This document shows, one piece after another, positions 60,328 through 64,000 of a stretch of 64,000 nt of DNA. Each line of letters starts with the position of its first letter. Position 1 is the first letter of the stretch. The notes beneath the pieces are model-generated. The model had not been told where the DNA came from. It did no database searches and worked only from the letters and a program-made list of their open reading frames with translations. The DNA is from Streptomyces sp. NBC_00287. GTDB lineage: Bacteria > Actinomycetota > Actinomycetes > Streptomycetales > Streptomycetaceae. A program made the position numbers and the translations under genes. The stretch covers positions 5,766,001 to 5,830,000 of the forward strand of contig NZ_CP108053.1 of the NCBI RefSeq assembly GCF_036173105.1, given 5' to 3'.

Positions 60328-60696
60328 ATGGCTCAGACAAAGCGCCGACTGCGGTCCAGCACGGTGGTGCTCGGCGGTATGGGAGTCGTCGCGGCGGCAC
60401 TGACCTCCTGCAGCTCCGAGCCCGACCGCCGCTGTGTCGACCGGGACAGCTACACCTGGGACGGCTACAAGGTCATCGCCGACAAGAACTGCAAGTCGGG
60501 CACCTCGGGTTCCTCCGGCTCGGCGTACGGCAAGAGCGGCAAGAAGAAGACGGGCAAGGGCGGCAGCAGCGACGCCGCCTGGTACTACGACGCCGAAGTC
60601 GACGGCGGCCACGCCGACTACGGCACCTTCAGCCGCAGCGAGGCCGTCGACCGCGGCGGCTTCGGCTGCTCCGGCTCCGGCAGCGGCGGCGGCTGA
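60328..60696 (+). CDS. YgiB/DUF1190-like lipoprotein
   Basis: 122 residues. Lipoprotein signal with lipobox LTS-C28, then a Ser/Gly/Lys-rich linker and WYYDAEVDGGHADYGTFSRSEAVDRGGFGCSGSG at the end. The RGGFG ending and position just before a glutathionylspermidine-synthase-like gene resemble the E. coli ygiB-ygiC and yjfM-yjfC pairs. Start ATG 60328 has GGGGAGAGACGGG upstream. Role unknown, probably an envelope partner of the next protein. Confidence 0.75.
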   Translation: MAQTKRRLRSSTVVLGGMGVVAAALTSCSSEPDRRCVDRDSYTWDGYKVIADKNCKSGTSGSSGSAYGKSGKKKTGKGGSSDAAWYYDAEVDGGHADYGTFSRSEAVDRGGFGCSGSGSGGG

Positions 60697-60719
60697 GCGG
60701 GCTTTCACGGACGTACGCC

Positions 60720-61904
60720 ATGGAACGCCGCACCATCGAACCCCGCCCCGGCTGGCAGCAGACCGTCGAGGAACAGGGGCTGATCTACCCGCTCACCCGC
60801 TACCCCGACAACTCCCTGCGCCCGTACTGGGACGAGAGCGCCTACTACGTCTTCTCCCTGGAGGAGGTCGAGGCGCTGGAGGAGGTCGTCGAGGAGCTTC
60901 ACCGCATGTGTCTGCGGGCGGCGGAGCACATCGTCACCTCCGGGCGCCTCGCCGACCTCGGCATCACCGACCCGCGCGTGGCGCAGGCGGTCACCGAGGC
61001 CTGGCGCCGCCGCAGCGAACTCCCGTCCGTCTACGGCCGTTTCGATCTGCGCTATGACGGCCGTGGCCCGGCGAAGCTCCTGGAGTACAACGCCGACACG
61101 CCCACCTCCCTGGTCGAGGCCGCCTCCCCGCAGTGGTTCTGGATGGAGGAGCGCTTCCCCGGCGCCGATCAGTGGAACTCCCTCCATGAACGCCTGATCG
61201 CCGCCTGGAAGAAGCAGGCCGCCCTCCTCCCGCCCGGCAGCCCCCTGTACTTCGCGCACTCCTCCGCCGACGAGCTCGGCGAGGACCTGATGACGGTGGC
61301 CTACCTCAAGGAGACCGCCGAGCAGGCCGGCCTCGACACCGACTGGATCTCCATGGAGGAGATCGGCTGGGACCGTCTCTCCGGACGCTTCGTCGACAAC
61401 CGGCTCCGCTTCATCCGCAGTTGCTTCAAGCTCTACCCCTGGGAGTGGCTCACCACCGACCGCTTCGCCGACCACGTCCTGGACACCCTCGACAACGGCG
61501 GCGGTACCGGATCCACCCTCTGGATCGAACCGGCCTGGAAGATGCTCCTGTCCAACAAGGCCCTGCTGGCGATCCTCTGGGAGCTCTACCCCGGCCACCC
61601 CAACCTGCTCCCCGCCCATCTCGACGGCCCACGCGAACTCGCCCACACCGCCGGCTACGTCGCCAAGCCCCTGCTGGGCCGCGAAGGCGCGGGCGTCACG
61701 GTCCACGAACCGGGCGCCGACCCCGTGATCCGCGACGAGCCCTGCTGCTACCAGGAGTTGGCTCCCCTGCCCGACTTCGACGGCAACCGGGTCGTCCTCG
61801 GCGCCTGGGTCGTCGAGGACGAGTCGGCGGGCCTAGGCATCCGGGAGTCCTCCGGACTCATCACGGACGAGTACGCCCGCTTCCTGCCACACGTCATCCT
61901 CTAG
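60720..61904 (+). CDS. Glutathionylspermidine-synthase-like ATP-grasp protein (YgiC type)
   Basis: 394 residues of the GspS synthetase fold alone, without the amidase half. N-terminal RPGWQQTVEEQGLIY, the nucleotide and Mg sites in RFDLRYDGRGPAKLLEYNADTPTSLVEA, and the C-terminal EGAGVTV and GAWVVEDESAGLGIRES are visible. Streptomyces uses mycothiol rather than glutathione, so the ligated partners are unknown. It is 23 bp downstream of the lipoprotein gene, an arrangement shared with ygiBC. Confidence 0.88.
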   Translation: MERRTIEPRPGWQQTVEEQGLIYPLTRYPDNSLRPYWDESAYYVFSLEEVEALEEVVEELHRMCLRAAEHIVTSGRLADLGITDPRVAQAVTEAWRRRSELPSVYGRFDLRYDGRGPAKLLEYNADTPTSLVEAASPQWFWMEERFPGADQWNSLHERLIAAWKKQAALLPPGSPLYFAHSSADELGEDLMTVAYLKETAEQAGLDTDWISMEEIGWDRLSGRFVDNRLRFIRSCFKLYPWEWLTTDRFADHVLDTLDNGGGTGSTLWIEPAWKMLLSNKALLAILWELYPGHPNLLPAHLDGPRELAHTAGYVAKPLLGREGAGVTVHEPGADPVIRDEPCCYQELAPLPDFDGNRVVLGAWVVEDESAGLGIRESSGLITDEYARFLPHVIL

Positions 61905-61919
61905 AGGGTCCCCCAGCCT

Positions 61920-63125
61920 CTAGACCCCCAGCACGGCCCGGAGTTGGGCAAGCCCCCAGTCCAGATCCTCCTTGCCGATCACCAGCGGCGGCGCGATCCG
62001 GATCGTCGGGCCATGGGTGTCCTTCACCAGCACCCCGCGATCCATCAGCTTCTCCGAAACCTCGCGCCCGGTTCCGTACGCCCGGGCGATGTCCACGCCC
62101 GCCCACAGTCCGCGGCCCCGCACCTCCGTCACCCGTCCTGTGTCGGCCAGCGCCGCCAGCTCCCGGTGCAGATGCTCGCCGAGCTCCGCGGAGCGCGCCT
62201 GGTACTCGCCCGACCGCACCATCGCGATCACCTCCAGCGCCACCGCACAGGCCAGCGGATTCCCCCCGAACGTCGACCCGTGCTCCCCGGGCCGGAACAC
62301 CCCCAGCACCTCCGCCGACGACACCACCGCCGACACCGGCACCACACCGCCCCCGAGCGCCTTGCCCAGCACATACATGTCCGGCACCACCCCCTCGTGC
62401 TCGCACGCGAAGGTCCGCCCCGTCCGCCCGAGGCCCGACTGGATCTCATCGGCCACGAACAGCACGTTCCGCTCCCGAGCCAGCTCCCGCACCGCCGGCA
62501 GATAACCGGACGGCGGCACGATCACCCCCGACTCGCCCTGGATCGGCTCCAGCAGCACCGCGACGGTGTTCTCCGTCATCGCCGCCCGCATCGCCGTCAG
62601 ATCTCCGTACGGCACGATCTCGAACCCCGGTGTGTACGGCCCGAAGTCGGCGCGCGCCTCCGGATCGGTGGAGAAGCTGATGACCGTCGTCGTACGGCCA
62701 TGGAAATTGCCGCCCGCGACCACGATCTTCGCCCTCTCGGCGGGCACGCCCTTGACCCGGTACCCCCACTTCCGGGCGGTCTTGACCGCGGTCTCCACCG
62801 CCTCCACGCCGGTGTTCATCGGCAGCACCATCTCCATGCCGCACAACTGCGCGAGCTCCTCGCAGAATGCGGCGTACCGATCGTGATGGAACGCCCGCGA
62901 CGTCAGCGTCACCCGCTCCAGCTGCGCCTTGGCCGCCTCGATGATCCGCCGGTTGCGGTGCCCGAAATTGAGGGCCGAGTAACCGGCCAGCAGATCCAGA
63001 TACCGCCGCCCCTCCACATCCGTCATCCACGCCCCGTCGGCAGAGGCGACGACGACCGGCAGCGGCGCGTAGTTGTGCGCACCGTGCGCCTCGGCCGTGG
63101 CGATGAGGGTTTCCGTAGTGCTCAC
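61920..63125 (-). CDS. rocD: Ornithine aminotransferase
   Basis: 401 residues, class III PLP aminotransferase converting ornithine and 2-oxoglutarate to glutamate semialdehyde. PLP Lys is in YVLGKALGGGVVPVSAVV. Other motifs: YSALNFGHRN, MNTGVEAVETAVKTARKWGY, ADEIQSGLGRTG and GEHGSTFGGNPLA. Length and the GHR/NTGVEA blocks fit ornithine rather than acetylornithine enzymes. GTG 63125 has GGAGG 5 bp upstream; the upstream ATG is not supported. It is divergent from glyA. Confidence 0.95.
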   Translation of the reverse strand: MSTTETLIATAEAHGAHNYAPLPVVVASADGAWMTDVEGRRYLDLLAGYSALNFGHRNRRIIEAAKAQLERVTLTSRAFHHDRYAAFCEELAQLCGMEMVLPMNTGVEAVETAVKTARKWGYRVKGVPAERAKIVVAGGNFHGRTTTVISFSTDPEARADFGPYTPGFEIVPYGDLTAMRAAMTENTVAVLLEPIQGESGVIVPPSGYLPAVRELARERNVLFVADEIQSGLGRTGRTFACEHEGVVPDMYVLGKALGGGVVPVSAVVSSAEVLGVFRPGEHGSTFGGNPLACAVALEVIAMVRSGEYQARSAELGEHLHRELAALADTGRVTEVRGRGLWAGVDIARAYGTGREVSEKLMDRGVLVKDTHGPTIRIAPPLVIGKEDLDWGLAQLRAVLGV

Positions 63126-63219
63126 GGGACCTCCAGAAGACACCGGAAGACAAGCGGGACCCCCTTCCTATCCTTGCTCGGATGGTGGACGCGGGACCTT
63201 CGCCCGACGGCGCGCCCGG

Positions 63220-63225
63220 TAGGCT
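63220..63225 (+). promoter_or_regulatory. -10 box of glyA
   Basis: TAGGCT is about 7 bp upstream of the first helix of the ZTP riboswitch, so transcription should begin right at the riboswitch. The -35 is not clear. Confidence 0.5.
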
Positions 63226-63229
63226 GGCG

Positions 63230-63312
63230 GCGGGCCGTGACTGGCGCGCTGGGATGGGACCGACCATCGGGGAGCGGCCCGGTCGTGACTGTGTGCCGTG
63301 CGCCTGGGCCGA
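63230..63312 (+). ncRNA. ZTP (pfl) riboswitch upstream of glyA
   Basis: The order of conserved blocks fits the class: GGGCCGTGACTGGCG, then a hairpin TGGGATGG/CCATC, CGGGGAGCGGCCC closing the outer helix with GGGCC, a linker, and the downstream hairpin with GCGCCTGGGC. Ligands are ZMP/ZTP, signals of low 10-formyl-THF, and glyA is a classical target because serine hydroxymethyltransferase regenerates one-carbon units. Confidence 0.9.
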
Positions 63313-63350
63313 ACCGTGAACGCTGAACGCCACGCCGTCCGGAGGCCGAC

Positions 63351-64000
63351 TTGTCCGAGCAGCCCTTGTCCAATGAATCCACCGCCTTCCGCGCCGCCCT
63401 CGACGTCATCCGCGCCGTGGAGCCGCGGGTCGCCGATGCCATCGGCCAGGAGGTCCACGACCAGCGCGAGATGCTCAAACTGATCGCGTCCGAGAACTAC
63501 GCCTCCCCGGCCACCCTGCTCGCGATGGGCAACTGGTTCAGCGACAAGTACGCCGAGGGCACCATCGGCCGCCGCTTCTACGCCGGCTGCCGCAATGTCG
63601 ACACCGTCGAGTCCCTCGCCGCGGAACACGCCAAGGAACTCTTCGGCGCCCGCCACGCCTACGTCCAGCCGCACTCCGGCATCGACGCCAACCTCGTCGC
63701 CTTCTGGTCCGTCCTCGCCGCCCGCGTCGAGGCCCCCGCTCTGGAGAAGGCCGGCGTCCGCCAGGTCAACGACCTCTCCGACGCCGACTGGGCCGAGCTG
63801 CGCCAGGCCTTCGGTAACCAGCGCATGCTCGGCATGTCCCTGGACGCCGGCGGCCATCTCACCCACGGCTTCCGCCCGAACATCTCCGGCAAGATGTTCG
63901 ACCAGCGCTCCTACGGCACCGACTCGGCCACCGGCCTGATCGACTACGAGGCGCTGCGGGTGTCGGCCCGTGAGTTCAAGCCGCTGATCATCGTGGCCGG
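63351..64000 (+). CDS. glyA: Serine hydroxymethyltransferase, 5' part
   Basis: 216 residues visible, continuing past the right edge. The N-terminus has EVHDQREMLKLIASENYASPATL and GTIGRRFYAGCRNVDTVESLA, the SHMT core of PLP and folate binding; the central HAYVQPHSGIDAN is the conserved VQPHSG block. It interconverts serine and glycine with THF. The TTG start at 63351 is chosen because GGAGG lies 5 bp upstream and homologues begin there. It is regulated by the ZTP riboswitch, linking it to purN, purH and folD. Confidence 0.95.
   Translation, partial: MSEQPLSNESTAFRAALDVIRAVEPRVADAIGQEVHDQREMLKLIASENYASPATLLAMGNWFSDKYAEGTIGRRFYAGCRNVDTVESLAAEHAKELFGARHAYVQPHSGIDANLVAFWSVLAARVEAPALEKAGVRQVNDLSDADWAELRQAFGNQRMLGMSLDAGGHLTHGFRPNISGKMFDQRSYGTDSATGLIDYEALRVSAREFKPLIIVA

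Overview
The window is chromosomal DNA from a Streptomyces or close relative. The G+C content is very high, codon third positions are almost all G or C, GTG and TTG starts are common, and secreted proteins are frequent. From memory, the gene order (NlpC/P60 hydrolase, pcrA, M23 peptidase, lipase, icmB, sucCD, purNH, folD, mdh, betaine operon, glyA) matches the conserved core around SCO4796-SCO4837 of S. coelicolor. Most of the window is therefore core genome, with one insertion-sequence-like gene (40503-42254) and some lineage-variable secreted proteins.

Layout. 1-7709: cell-wall hydrolase under a c-di-AMP riboswitch, ScyD/ScyE-like secreted protein, PcrA helicase, M23 peptidase, lipase-like hydrolase. 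8282-8698: small cobalamin-binding mutase subunit. 8731-16707: a divergent cluster, SWIM zinc-finger + DUF5691 on one side and MoxR AAA+ ATPase + DUF5682 + VWA on the other, with a possible 50-residue gene inside. 16843-19961: two low-complexity exported proteins, one built from 11-residue repeats. 20389-28870: primary metabolism (sucCD, purN, purH) with an HTH/sigma-like regulator, a DUF6350 (PerM) membrane protein and a small membrane protein. 28930-40168: exported and signalling proteins (peptidoglycan-binding-like, FHA protein plus Ser/Thr kinase, a 1110-residue ALF-repeat protein, a trypsin-fold/FG-GAP protein). 40503-42254: TnpB/OrfB-like gene. 42235-48023: membrane proteins, folD, two membrane-anchored HTH proteins, mdh. 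48106-50425: MarR-GNAT fusion, DinB-family protein, LolA-like protein. 50622-57620: choline/glycine-betaine oxidation and uptake operon. 57624-64000: PEP-mutase-like and AhpD-like pair, MocR-like regulator, YgiB/YgiC-like pair, rocD, and the start of glyA behind a ZTP riboswitch.

The most interesting signal is regulatory. The SWIM/MoxR divergent promoter holds a perfect 12-bp inverted repeat, and each arm, read outward, is a TTGTCAGTG box. The SWIM-side box is followed after exactly 8 bp by TACCTT, matching the RecA-independent (PafBC-type) DNA-damage promoter consensus TTGTCRGTG-N8-TANNNT. The MoxR-side box has a near-match -10. The same motif is perfect in front of the DinB-family gene (49064) and has one mismatch in front of pcrA (2718). 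This suggests that the uncharacterised SWIM/DUF5691/MoxR/DUF5682/VWA machine belongs to the mitomycin/DNA-damage regulon together with PcrA and the DinB-like protein. Two riboswitches (c-di-AMP and ZTP) flank the two ends of the window.
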